From the NCBI RefSeq assembly GCF_035958815.1, contig NZ_CP108383.1, positions 1,736,001 through 1,800,000 on the forward strand: a DNA stretch of 64,000 nt. Reading direction: 5' to 3'. Position 1 is the first letter of the stretch. Each line of letters starts with the position of its first letter. Below the pieces are notes generated by a model. That model made no database searches and was not told the DNA's origin. It worked only from the letters and a program-made list of their open reading frames with translations. Positions 32,934 to 40,735 of this stretch are shown piece after piece. Position numbers and translations under genes: made by a program. The stretch comes from Nocardia sp. NBC_01327 (GTDB lineage Bacteria; Actinomycetota; Actinomycetes; Mycobacteriales; Mycobacteriaceae).

Positions 32934-34109
32934 TCAGGCCGTGGGCCTGTAGAAGCCGAGGAACCGTTCTCCCATGTTCTCCGTCCGAATCGGACCCGTC
33001 TGGACGGGATCGCCCGCCTCCACCAATTGACCGTTGCCGATCACCATCGCCACATGCCCGTCCCATACCGCGAGATCGCCGGGCATCAAGTCCCCTGGAC
33101 CGACCTGCGGATGCCCGTACCCCTGCTCCTGTGCCAAACGCGGCAGCGAAACCCCCGCCTGCGCGTACGCCCACTGCGTCAATCCGCTGCAATCGAGACC
33201 GACACCCGGTGTGGTGCCGCCCCAGACGTACGGCGTGCCGACCGCGCTGAGGGCATTGCGCACCGCATCGGCGGCCTGCTGGTTCGGGGCTTCCACGGTA
33301 CTGCCGTCGGGCAGCGTGAGCTTCACCCCGGTCCCGGCGGGCCGGGTGCCCGGCGTGGTCCGGTGGGTTCTGGTGGTGGTGTGCGGCGACGAATCACCGA
33401 CCGACGCCGCGATCGTGGACAGACCGCTGCCGGCCAGTGCGGCCCCGGACTCGAGCACCTTCCCGCCGGAGGCGGCATAGCCCGAACCGGCCTGCTGCGC
33501 CCCGCCCGATCCGGGATCGACGGCCGCCGCGACGACCGCGGGCGCCTCGCCGTGCGTGACGGGTCCGGCGGGCGGGGTCACCGCAGCCGCGGCGGGCGCC
33601 GGAACCGGTGGCGGCGCGGCCAATTCGCCCATGGTCGCGGTCTCGGATTCGAGCTCCGCCCGCACCCGCTCGACCACATGCAGCGCTCGCCCCAGATGAT
33701 CCAGCGCCGATCTGACGATGAGCGCCGCGGCCGGCCCGGCTCCCGCCGCCCCCAGCCGCTCGGCCGAATCCAGAAACGACCGCAGCACCTTCGCCAGTTC
33801 CCGCTGTCCGGCCGCTATCGCACCGCCCGCCCGATCCAGCACCTCCGCCATCGACTGCCCGTGATCGGAGACCGTGGCCGCACTCGTCTGCACCCGCAGC
33901 GCCTTGTCCATGGCCGCATCCCCACCCCGCCCGCGCCACGAGTCGTACATCCCGTCGACCCCCGAACGCCCTGCGGAGTGCACCCCGTCCACAACCCCCG
34001 AAGTCTCCCGAAGCGCCTCGACCGCACCCCCGGCGTCCCCACTGCCAAAACTGGCCAGCAGCTCCACAATCGGCCGCGCCAGCTCCGCCACATCCACCTC
34101 GCCGCTCAT
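32934..34109 (-). CDS. NlpC/P60 peptidoglycan hydrolase with helical ESX-type N-terminus
   Basis: 391 residues from ATG 34109. The N-terminal ~170 residues are helical and lack a Sec signal; they resemble WXG/EspC-like secretion domains (VHSAGRSGVDGMYDSWRGRG). A Pro/Ala-rich linker follows. The C-terminal 110 residues are an NlpC/P60 domain: Cys in GVGLDCSGLTQWAYAQAG, His in WDGHVAMVIGNGQLVEA and a third polar residue after it. It should cut peptide bonds in peptidoglycan stems, as RipA-type enzymes do. The ATG overlaps the stop of the 65-residue gene upstream, so it is translationally coupled to the EspC-like gene. A C40 hydrolase exported by type VII secretion is the best reading. Confidence 0.85.
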   Translation of the reverse strand: MSGEVDVAELARPIVELLASFGSGDAGGAVEALRETSGVVDGVHSAGRSGVDGMYDSWRGRGGDAAMDKALRVQTSAATVSDHGQSMAEVLDRAGGAIAAGQRELAKVLRSFLDSAERLGAAGAGPAAALIVRSALDHLGRALHVVERVRAELESETATMGELAAPPPVPAPAAAAVTPPAGPVTHGEAPAVVAAAVDPGSGGAQQAGSGYAASGGKVLESGAALAGSGLSTIAASVGDSSPHTTTRTHRTTPGTRPAGTGVKLTLPDGSTVEAPNQQAADAVRNALSAVGTPYVWGGTTPGVGLDCSGLTQWAYAQAGVSLPRLAQEQGYGHPQVGPGDLMPGDLAVWDGHVAMVIGNGQLVEAGDPVQTGPIRTENMGERFLGFYRPTA

Positions 34110-34303
34110 GCGTCCACCACCGGACGCGCGGCACGGATCTGCCATGACGGTTTCCCGCCTGAGGTGCGCCGGCGGCGGGCCCGCGCATCGAATGCCGCGC
34201 GGTCGCGACTCCCTTCCGCCCGGATCGGCCCGCGCCGGGTGCGGCCTGCTGGCAAGCCATGGTGGTGCGGGATACCGCGCGCCACTTCGAATGCCGCCGT
34301 CAT
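34106..34303 (-). CDS. small basic protein coupled to ESX-like genes
   Basis: 65 residues, strongly basic (14 Arg, 3 Lys), without a membrane segment. Its ATG overlaps the stop of the EspC-like gene (ATGA) and its stop overlaps the ATG of the NlpC/P60 gene (ATGA). Such exact double coupling is unlikely for a chance frame. The composition is that of a linker or chaperone-like peptide, or of a translational relay whose product has no role of its own. Low-confidence coding call; I recognise no family. Confidence 0.5.
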   Translation of the reverse strand: MTAAFEVARGIPHHHGLPAGRTRRGPIRAEGSRDRAAFDARARRRRTSGGKPSWQIRAARPVVDA

Positions 34304-34608
34304 GCGCTGAGCTCCGGGGCGTTGGCGTACCGGGTATCGGTGCCGACGTAGGTGGTTGCGGCGGCGGTGGTTGCGGCGCCGAGGGTGGTCAGGACGGCCG
34401 CGAGGGAGCCCAGGGTGGTGAGGTGGCCGGTATGGGCGGCTCGGTAGGCGGTGAGGAAATCGCCGCCGATGAGACCGAAGGCGGGGGTGAGTAGGAGGGG
34501 GTCGGCGGCGGTGGCGCGCGCCGTGGCCGCGGTGAGGGCGGCGGCCATGGCGGCGGCCGTGCTCGCATAGGTGGTGAGGCCTTCGGGATCGATCGAGATC
34601 CGGTGCAT
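34300..34608 (-). CDS. EspC-like (DUF2580) type VII secretion substrate
   Basis: 102 residues. The layout is an N-terminal MHRISIDPEGLTTYASTAAA helix, a hydrophobic Ala/Thr-rich middle, and a C-terminal tail YVGTDTRYANAPELSA after the last helix. This is the DUF2580/EspC pattern of ESX-secreted helical-hairpin proteins about 100 residues long, whose C-terminal Tyr-containing tail resembles the Yxxx[D/E] secretion signal. No Sec signal. GGGGG lies seven bases before the ATG. It heads a chain of coupled genes ending in a YbaB-like protein. The ESX core machinery is not in the window. Confidence 0.72.
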   Translation of the reverse strand: MHRISIDPEGLTTYASTAAAMAAALTAATARATAADPLLLTPAFGLIGGDFLTAYRAAHTGHLTTLGSLAAVLTTLGAATTAAATTYVGTDTRYANAPELSA

Positions 34609-34735
34609 GGATGCCCCCGTCGTGCCGGTCGCTGGCTGATTACGTCCTGCATGAGATTGGACGCACGCTGCGCGGCGGCGGTTCCGGGCCGAGGGGAATC
34701 TGCCGGGCTCGAACCGCGAATCAGCCGTACTGACC

Positions 34736-34741
34736 TATCGT
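34736..34741 (+). promoter_or_regulatory. -10 box TATCGT of leaderless upp
   Basis: TATCGT ends six bases before ATG 34748, with no ribosome-binding site; the message should begin at the start codon. Confidence 0.5.
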
Positions 34742-34747
34742 TTTCCT

Positions 34748-35371
34748 ATGCGCACTGACATCGTGGACCACCCGCTCGCTGCGGCATTGCTCACCACCAT
34801 GCGCGATGCGCGCACCACCAACCCCACCTTCCGGGCCGCGCTGCGCGATCTGACCGGACTGCTGGTCTACGAGGCCATGCGCGACGCACCCGTCACCAGG
34901 TTCCCCATCGCCACCCCGGTCGCGGCCGCCGAGGGCACCTGCCTCGCCGCCCCGCCGCTGCTGGTCCCGGTCCTGCGCGCCGGCCTCGGCATGGTGGAGA
35001 CCGCGGAGAACCTGATCCCCGATGCCCGCATCGGTTTTGTCGGTGTGGCCCGCGACGAGACCACCCACCAGCCGACCCCGTACATGGAGTCGCTGCCCGA
35101 GGATCTCGCGGACACCCCCGTCATCGTCCTGGACCCCATGCTCGCCACCGGCGGCTCGATGGTGTTCACCCTGGACCTGCTGGCCACCCGTAATGCCCGC
35201 GACATCACCGTCATCTGCGTGGTCGCCGCCCCCGAAGGCATTGCCGCCCTGGAGAAGTCGGGGCATCCGATACGCCTGGTCACCGCGTCCATCGACCGGG
35301 GGCTCAATTCCGACGCCTATATCGTCCCGGGTCTGGGCGATGCCGGGGACCGCCAATTCGGCCCCCGCTGA
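34748..35371 (+). CDS. upp: uracil phosphoribosyltransferase
   Basis: 207 residues, full length. It makes UMP from uracil and PRPP. The PRPP-binding loop is [14 protein letters not shown], and the uracil-binding region near the C-terminus is [30 protein letters not shown] is the usual substrate-binding segment. It works with cdd and deoA, which release uracil, and shares the leaderless promoter type with add. In M. tuberculosis it lies beside pmmB, as here. Confidence 0.97.
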   Translation: MRTDIVDHPLAAALLTTMRDARTTNPTFRAALRDLTGLLVYEAMRDAPVTRFPIATPVAAAEGTCLAAPPLLVPVLRAGLGMVETAENLIPDARIGFVGVARDETTHQPTPYMESLPEDLADTPVIVLDPMLATGGSMVFTLDLLATRNARDITVICVVAAPEGIAALEKSGHPIRLVTASIDRGLNSDAYIVPGLGDAGDRQFGPR

Positions 35372-35399
35372 ACGGAATTCGCCGCCGGACCCGAACGGG

Positions 35400-35759
35400 T
35401 CAGAAGCCGAACGAACCCGTGCCGGTCTGCGGGCCGGTGGCCGGGCCCCGGCCGCCGTCGATGGCCCAGGTGCCGCAGTGCGAGGTCGCGAAGGTGGTGT
35501 CCTGGGACGTGATTCGCACGGTCTGGTTGCCATTGCCGCCGTCACCGCGTTCGATGATGTCGCCGTCGGCGCCGAGCCGGACCCACTGGCAATCCGGGGC
35601 GGGATTGTGCGTGGTGTAGTAGCCCGCCGAAATATCGGTGTTCACCGTGTAGGGGCCGTCGTGATCCATGACGGAACCCGCTGCGGAAGCGGTTCCGGCA
35701 GTGCCCAGTACGGCCGCAGCGGCGACGCCGAATCCGGTGAGCCACAGGGAATTACGCAT
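35400..35759 (-). CDS. small secreted protein of unknown function
   Basis: 119 residues from ATG 35759, with GAAAGGA ten bases upstream. A signal peptide (SLWLTGFGVAAAAVLGTAG, cleavage after ASA near residue 26) is followed by about 90 residues. These contain two Cys (PDCQW, SHCGTW) and a Gly-rich C-terminus (GRGPATGPQTGTGSFGF). The segment VNTDISAGYYTTHNPAPDCQ recalls small beta-rich cell-wall proteins of Nocardia and Rhodococcus. Co-oriented with, and 19 bases upstream of the end of, the pmm-type gene. No function assigned. Confidence 0.7.
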   Translation of the reverse strand: MRNSLWLTGFGVAAAAVLGTAGTASAAGSVMDHDGPYTVNTDISAGYYTTHNPAPDCQWVRLGADGDIIERGDGGNGNQTVRITSQDTTFATSHCGTWAIDGGRGPATGPQTGTGSFGF

Positions 35760-35778
35760 ATGCGGACAATCCTTTCGT

Positions 35779-37464
35779 TCAGAGCTTTTCGCAGAAGGCC
35801 CGGATCTCGGAGAGCTGTTGCGCGGCGGCTGCTTTCGCGCGTGGCACATCGGCGTCCGTGGACACCGGGTGGACGACCTCCACGTAGCACTTGAGTTTCG
35901 GCTCGGTGCCGGACGGCCGGATCACCACGCGTAGTGAATCGCCCTCGAAAACCAGTGCGTCGGTGCGCATCTGCCCGCGCAGTTGCGACATATCGGTGCA
36001 GGTCACCGCTTCTCCGGCAATCTCGGCCGGTGGATTCTCGCGCAGTCGCTCCACCACGGCGGCCGCCTCCACCGCATCGGCGAGCCGCAGCGATACCTGA
36101 TCGCCCGCGTGCACCCCGAATTCGAGGGCGTACTCGTCGAGTACCTCATCGACGGTGCGCCCGGCCGCCTTCAGCTGGGCGATGAGATCGGCGGCCAGCA
36201 CGGCCGCGGAGATCCCGTCCTTGTCCCGCACGGCGACCGGATCCACACAGTGCCCGATGGCCTCCTCGTACGCGTACACGAGCCCGTCACCCGCGCGCGC
36301 CAGCCATTTGAAGCCGGTGAGGGTTTCGGCGTACCGCGCTCCCCGAGCCGCAGCCACCTTGCTCAACAGTCGCGACGACACGATCGTGGTGGCCACCAGC
36401 GACTCCGGCGCGGCCGTCCGCAGGACGAAATCGCCCAGCAGCACCCCGGTTTCATCACCGCGCAGCATGCGCCACCCCTTCGGCCCGCGCACCCCCACCG
36501 CACATCGATCCGCATCCGGATCCAGCGCGATGGCGATATCGGCCTCGAGCCGTTCGGCCAGCGACAGCAGCAGATCCGAAGCCCCCGGCTCCTCCGGATT
36601 CGGGAACGCCACCGTCGGAAAATCCGGATTCGGCGTGAACTGCTCCGCCACCACCAGCACCTCACCGAACCCCGCCGCCCGCAGCGCCGCAACCGCCGGT
36701 TCCCCACCCACCCCGTGCATGGCCGTCAGCACCACTCGAATATCAGCCCGCTGCACCGGAGCTCGCCCACCCGCCGCGACTTCGCCGGGTTGCGCCGCAT
36801 CGCTCAGCGCAGTGGACGAGACCGGCGCTTCGCTCGGCCGGGAACTCGGCTCGGCGGCAGCGGACAGATGTGGTGCGTTGTCTGGCCGGGAGCTCGGCCC
36901 GCCGATGAGGTTCGGCAGGGTGGCGACGCGGGCCAGGTAGCGGCGGAGGATTTCCTCGCCCATGTCCTGGACGGTGGCGTCGGCGGGGAGGTCGAGGATT
37001 GCCGGATCCGGTGCGGTGGCGGTGGGATCGGAGCCGGGGATACGGCCCTGGACCGCGTCGATGCACTTCTCGATCTCGGCGTCGGCGGGCGGTACCAGCT
37101 GGGAGCCGCCGTCGAGGTAGAGCTTGTAGCCGTTATCGGTGGCCGGATTGTGTGAGGCGGTGATCTGCACACCCGCGACCGCGCCCAGGGCGCGCACCGC
37201 ATAGGCGACGATGGGGGTCGGCAGCGGCCGGTGCAGTTCCAGCACCGAGAAGCCCGCCGCCGCAAACACTTCCGCGGTCGCACGCGCGAATTCGGCGGAG
37301 CCGTGCCGGGCGTCGCGGCCGACGATGACCAATCCGCCACCGAGACAGCGATTCCGGAGCCAGTCGGCAATGCCCGCACTGGCCCGCGTGACGGTGTCCA
37401 CGTTCATGCCGTCCGGACCGTCCTGCAGCGGCCCGCGTAATCCGGCCGTCCCGAAGCGCAGCAT
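35779..37464 (-). CDS. pmmB: phosphoglucomutase/phosphomannomutase family (PmmB-like) with low-complexity insert
   Basis: 561 residues, start at ATG 37464 after GAGGAG. Alpha-D-phosphohexomutase: the phosphoserine loop is TASHNPATDNGYK, the metal-binding loop ALDPDADRCAVG, the sugar-binding loop is followed by an intact C-terminal domain with RPSGTEPKLKCYVEV. It interconverts phosphorylated hexoses or pentoses; Mycobacterium PmmB has been assigned to phosphomannose or ribose-phosphate use. An unusual stretch at about residues 190-235 (Ser/Pro/Ala-rich, with the repeated element SSRP) interrupts the domain before DIRVVLTAMHGVGG. It lies between upp and punA, hinting at pentose-1-phosphate metabolism with the nucleoside phosphorylases. 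Confidence 0.9.
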   Translation of the reverse strand: MLRFGTAGLRGPLQDGPDGMNVDTVTRASAGIADWLRNRCLGGGLVIVGRDARHGSAEFARATAEVFAAAGFSVLELHRPLPTPIVAYAVRALGAVAGVQITASHNPATDNGYKLYLDGGSQLVPPADAEIEKCIDAVQGRIPGSDPTATAPDPAILDLPADATVQDMGEEILRRYLARVATLPNLIGGPSSRPDNAPHLSAAAEPSSRPSEAPVSSTALSDAAQPGEVAAGGRAPVQRADIRVVLTAMHGVGGEPAVAALRAAGFGEVLVVAEQFTPNPDFPTVAFPNPEEPGASDLLLSLAERLEADIAIALDPDADRCAVGVRGPKGWRMLRGDETGVLLGDFVLRTAAPESLVATTIVSSRLLSKVAAARGARYAETLTGFKWLARAGDGLVYAYEEAIGHCVDPVAVRDKDGISAAVLAADLIAQLKAAGRTVDEVLDEYALEFGVHAGDQVSLRLADAVEAAAVVERLRENPPAEIAGEAVTCTDMSQLRGQMRTDALVFEGDSLRVVIRPSGTEPKLKCYVEVVHPVSTDADVPRAKAAAAQQLSEIRAFCEKL

Positions 37465-37565
37465 GCCATCTCCTCAAAGCGTGTCGGCCACGACGATCCG
37501 GGCCCGGTACTCCGAGCCTCTCGTCGTCACCGCAGCGTAGGCCGTGCGGGGGATCGTTCAGAGTG

Positions 37566-37631
37566 GTTCGCGAACTCCGTTCGGGGCGTTCGCGAACTCC
37601 GTTCAGAGGCGTTCGAGAACTCCGCGCAGGA
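37566..37631. repeat. three-copy 22-23 bp tandem repeat across the punA 3' end
   Basis: GTTCGCGAACTCCGTTC occurs at 37566 and again at 37588; a diverged third copy (GTTCGAGAACTCCG) begins at 37611 inside punA. The middle copy contains the punA stop codon, so the two outer copies look like duplicates of the gene's last codons. Each unit also contains the palindrome GTTCGCGAAC. Confidence 0.75.
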
Positions 37632-38385
37632 GTTTGCCCAATCGCGGTGCGGCGGCATGCCCTTCGGCCAGCACCTCGGCGTGCGAGAGGTGCCCGCCGG
37701 TGACGCCGGCGGCCAGATTGGTGACCAGTGAGATGCCCAGCACCCGCACTCCGGCGGCGCGGCAGGCGATGGCCTCCAGCACCGTGGACATACCCACCAG
37801 ATCCGCGCCGATGGTGCGCAGCATGCGGATTTCGGCGGGGGTCTCGTACTGCGGTCCGGTCAGGCCCGCGTACACGCCCTCGGTCAGGCTGGGGTCGATA
37901 TCGCGTGCCAGCGCCCGCAATTCGGGATCCCAGGCGTCGACCAGATCGACGAAGTTGGCACCCGTGACAGGGGTCTGCCCGGTGAGATTGATGTGGTCGC
38001 TGATCAGTACGGGCTCGCCGACGGAGAGCCCGTCCCGAATCCCGCCCGCGGCATTGGTGAGCAGCACGGTCTGCGCGCCCGCGGCAATGGCGGTGCGCAC
38101 ATTGTGCACAACCTGCGAGGGCGCATAACCCTCGTACAGGTGCTGGCGTCCCATGAGCAGCAGCACCGGCGCGTCATTGACGAGTACGGAGTGGATGGTG
38201 CCCTGGTGCCCCTGGGCGGTGGGCGATCCGAAGCCCGGAACCTCGCCCATGGGGACGGAGGTGGCGGGCTCACCGATTTCGGCGGCGGCTTCCTGCCATC
38301 CGGATCCGAGCACCACCGCGACCCGGTGACTCTGCACTCCCGTACGTTCGGCTATCGCCTCCGCGGCGGCCTGTTCGGCTAGCAT
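37603..38385 (-). CDS. punA: purine-nucleoside phosphorylase
   Basis: 260 residues from ATG 38385. Trimeric-type PNP converting inosine or guanosine to base plus ribose-1-phosphate. Family segments: [10 protein letters not shown] (phosphate loop), [22 protein letters not shown] (base site) and [13 protein letters not shown]. The start is supported by TAGGGT seven bases upstream on the minus strand (leaderless) and the weaker GTG 38394 lies inside that box. It completes the purine salvage pathway begun by add. Called deoD in M. tuberculosis annotation, punA elsewhere. Confidence 0.95.
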   Translation of the reverse strand: MLAEQAAAEAIAERTGVQSHRVAVVLGSGWQEAAAEIGEPATSVPMGEVPGFGSPTAQGHQGTIHSVLVNDAPVLLLMGRQHLYEGYAPSQVVHNVRTAIAAGAQTVLLTNAAGGIRDGLSVGEPVLISDHINLTGQTPVTGANFVDLVDAWDPELRALARDIDPSLTEGVYAGLTGPQYETPAEIRMLRTIGADLVGMSTVLEAIACRAAGVRVLGISLVTNLAAGVTGGHLSHAEVLAEGHAAAPRLGKLLRGVLERL

Positions 38386-38392
38386 GTCGCCC

Positions 38393-38398
38393 ACCCTA
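38393..38398 (-). promoter_or_regulatory. -10 box TAGGGT of leaderless punA
   Basis: TAGGGT on the minus strand ends seven bases before ATG 38385; no ribosome-binding site is seen. Confidence 0.5.
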
Positions 38399-38520
38399 GT
38401 CGCAGGCGATCATCGGTGCGATGGCACGGCGTGGACCTGCCGGTTTCGCACCTTTTCCAGGTTTCGCAAACCTCGCGAAACATTGGCTACCCGCGAGTAG
38501 GTGTGCGTCCGCGTCCCCGC

Positions 38521-38526
38521 TAATCT
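38521..38526 (+). promoter_or_regulatory. -10 box TAATCT of leaderless enoyl-CoA hydratase gene
   Basis: TAATCT ends six bases before ATG 38533. It is the best-matching box in the window and no ribosome-binding site is present. Confidence 0.55.
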
Positions 38527-38532
38527 GCACTC

Positions 38533-39240
38533 ATGCCGTATTTGAAGCGTGATGGGGATGTGTTCGTCCTGTACCTCGGTGCCGAGGGCCAGAACATCGA
38601 CAGCGAGAACCGCTTCCATCCCGATCTGATCACCGAGCTCCACGCGCTGCTCGACGAGGTCGAGGCCTCCGAGGGCCCGGCCGCGCTGGTCGTCACGGCC
38701 AACGGCAAGTTCTTCAGCAACGGCCTCGATACCGATTGGCTGTTCGGCAATTTCGACAAGAACTGCTGGTACCTGGACCGCGTGCACTCGCTGTACACCC
38801 GCCTGCTCGCCTTCCCGATGCCGACCGTGGCCGCGGTGAACGGGCACGCCTTCGGCGCGGGCGCCATGCTGGCCACCTCCTGCGATTTCCGCATCATGCG
38901 CGCCGACCGCGGTTACTGGTGCCTGCCCGAGGTGCATCTGGGCATGCCGTTCACGGTCGCCATGAATGCGCTGGTCACCGGTCGCCTCACCAATCAGGTG
39001 GCGGTCGAGGCCATGACCACCGGTCGCCGCTACGGCGCCGACGACGCCCTCGCCGCCCACATCGTGGACGGTAAGGCCGACGCGGAGTCGCTGCTCGCCA
39101 CCGCGGTCGCACAGGCCGACGCGCTCAAGGGCAACCGCAAGCCCAACCTCCCGGTCATCAAGCGCGCCCTGCACCAGCACATCCTGGCGGGCCTCGCGGT
39201 CGAGACCACCCCGGAGAACCTGGCTTTCAACCCAGCCTGA
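38533..39240 (+). CDS. enoyl-CoA hydratase/isomerase family protein
   Basis: 235 residues, crotonase fold. The segment ALVVTANGKFFSNGLDTDWL forms the first oxyanion-hole strand. TVAAVNGHAFGAGAMLATSCDFRIM and PEVHLGMPF complete the CoA-binding core. The two glutamates of true hydratases are not both obvious; only Glu of PEVHLG is clear. This fits a delta3-delta2-enoyl-CoA isomerase-type member rather than a hydratase. Monocistronic, leaderless start. Function in fatty-acid oxidation is inferred. Confidence 0.83.
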   Translation: MPYLKRDGDVFVLYLGAEGQNIDSENRFHPDLITELHALLDEVEASEGPAALVVTANGKFFSNGLDTDWLFGNFDKNCWYLDRVHSLYTRLLAFPMPTVAAVNGHAFGAGAMLATSCDFRIMRADRGYWCLPEVHLGMPFTVAMNALVTGRLTNQVAVEAMTTGRRYGADDALAAHIVDGKADAESLLATAVAQADALKGNRKPNLPVIKRALHQHILAGLAVETTPENLAFNPA

Positions 39241-39424
39241 GGCCGGGCGAAATGCCGACGGGTTGCTCGGAACGTGACAACTGATCTCGTTCGGTCCGGT
39301 AACTCGTCGGGTACGTCCAAAATCGGTGCCGTCCCTGACCGCAGGCACGCGTGCACGGCGGCCAACGGCTCCAAAGCCGTGCGCCGAAGTTACGGGGAGG
39401 CGGGACAGTGTAAGACTGTGTCTT

Positions 39425-40735
39425 ATGCCACCATCGCGCAGCGGCGATGACCGGAAAATTTGCACACCCAGTGAACGGCACTCAGCGTCTGTGCCGGCGT
39501 TGAATGCTGCCTCGTCCAATTCTGCTGTCGCGCCTGTGAATACGGCCGAAGCGAGCGCCTCCGATGCGGCCATCGCCGAGGCCCGCGCGGAATTGATCGC
39601 GCTCTCGCACTCGATTCACGCCGAGCCGGAACTCGCCTTCGAGGAATTCCGCAGCGTAGCCAAGACCATCGAGCCCCTGCGCGAACGCGGCTTCCGCATC
39701 GAAACCGGTGTGGCGGATCTGAAGACCGCGTTCTCCGCCGAATTCGGCACCGGCGATCTGGTGGTCGCGATCTGCGCCGAATACGACGCGTTGCCAGAAA
39801 TCGGACATGCCTGCGGGCACAACATCATTGCCGCCTCCGCGGTCGGCACGGCGCTCGGGCTGGCCGCGGTCGCGGATGCCTGCGGTATCACCGTGAAGCT
39901 GCTCGGCACGCCCGCCGAGGAGAGCGGCGGCGGCAAGGTGCTCATGCTCGAGCGCGGCGTCTTCGACGATGTGGCCATGGCGCTCATGGTGCATCCGGGT
40001 CCGGAGGACATCGCCGGGGCGCATTCGCTGGCGCTGGCCGATCTGTCGGTGACCTATCGCGGCCGCGAATCGCATGCCAGCGCCGCGCCGCAGCACGGCC
40101 GGAATGCCGGGGACGCGGTCACTATCGCGCAGGTTGCCCTCGGTTTGCTCCGTCAACATCTCAGCCCCGGGCAGCAGCTGCACGGTATAGTCGCGTCCGG
40201 TGGCGTAGCCCCCAATATCGTGCCAGGCCATGCGGAACTGCTGTATTACCTACGGGCAGTCGACTCCGCGAGCCTCGATGATCTGATGCAACGCGCATCG
40301 GCCTGTTTCGAGGCGGGCGCCCTCGCGACCGGATGCACCCATGACATCCGGAAGCTCGCGCCGACATATACCGAGCTCACGCCCGACAGCGCACTACTGT
40401 GTGCCTATCGCGAGCAGATCCGCGATCTCGGACGCGAGCCCATTGCCCCGGAACTCGAGGCCGCGCGGCCGCTTGGTAGTACGGATATGGGCAATGTCAC
40501 CAATGTGATTCCCGGCATTCACCCGGTCATCGGCATCGACGCCGGGGGAGCGGTGACCCACCAGCCGGCGTTCGCGGCAGCCGCGGTGAACGCCTCCGCT
40601 GATCGAGCTGTCATCGACGGGGCAACGGCTCTGGCCCGCACCGCGATACAGATCGCAGGGGACGAATTTCATAGGGACAGGTTGTCGGAACGAGTCATGC
40701 AACGGCAGTTTCTTCGACAGGAGGACATTCGGTGA
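39425..40735 (+). CDS. M20-family amidohydrolase (AmiB1-like)
   Basis: 436 residues from ATG 39425. Zinc metallopeptidase of the M20D/aminoacylase type. Core segments: HSIHAEPELAFEEFRSV, CAEYDALPEIGHACGHNI (metal ligands, with Asp), LGTPAEESGGGKVLML (catalytic Glu pair), RESHASAAPQHGRNAGDAV and a late GSTDMGNVTNVIPG. An N-terminal ~45 residues is Ser/Ala-rich and not similar. It overlaps the second amidohydrolase by four bases (GTGA). The pair matches M. tuberculosis amiB1-amiA1 (Rv3306c-Rv3305c) in order and orientation. The substrate is unknown; N-acyl or indole-amino acid hydrolysis is typical. Confidence 0.87.
   Translation: MPPSRSGDDRKICTPSERHSASVPALNAASSNSAVAPVNTAEASASDAAIAEARAELIALSHSIHAEPELAFEEFRSVAKTIEPLRERGFRIETGVADLKTAFSAEFGTGDLVVAICAEYDALPEIGHACGHNIIAASAVGTALGLAAVADACGITVKLLGTPAEESGGGKVLMLERGVFDDVAMALMVHPGPEDIAGAHSLALADLSVTYRGRESHASAAPQHGRNAGDAVTIAQVALGLLRQHLSPGQQLHGIVASGGVAPNIVPGHAELLYYLRAVDSASLDDLMQRASACFEAGALATGCTHDIRKLAPTYTELTPDSALLCAYREQIRDLGREPIAPELEAARPLGSTDMGNVTNVIPGIHPVIGIDAGGAVTHQPAFAAAAVNASADRAVIDGATALARTAIQIAGDEFHRDRLSERVMQRQFLRQEDIR

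Noticed and set aside
32529..34310. 593-residue plus-strand frame over the ESX-like genes
   Set aside because: Arg/His/Gly-rich shadow of the NlpC/P60 and neighbouring genes, which have clear catalytic motifs and start overlaps.
37563..37631. CRISPR-like array at the punA 3' end
   Set aside because: The units are contiguous without unique spacers and derive from the gene end, so it is a tandem duplication.
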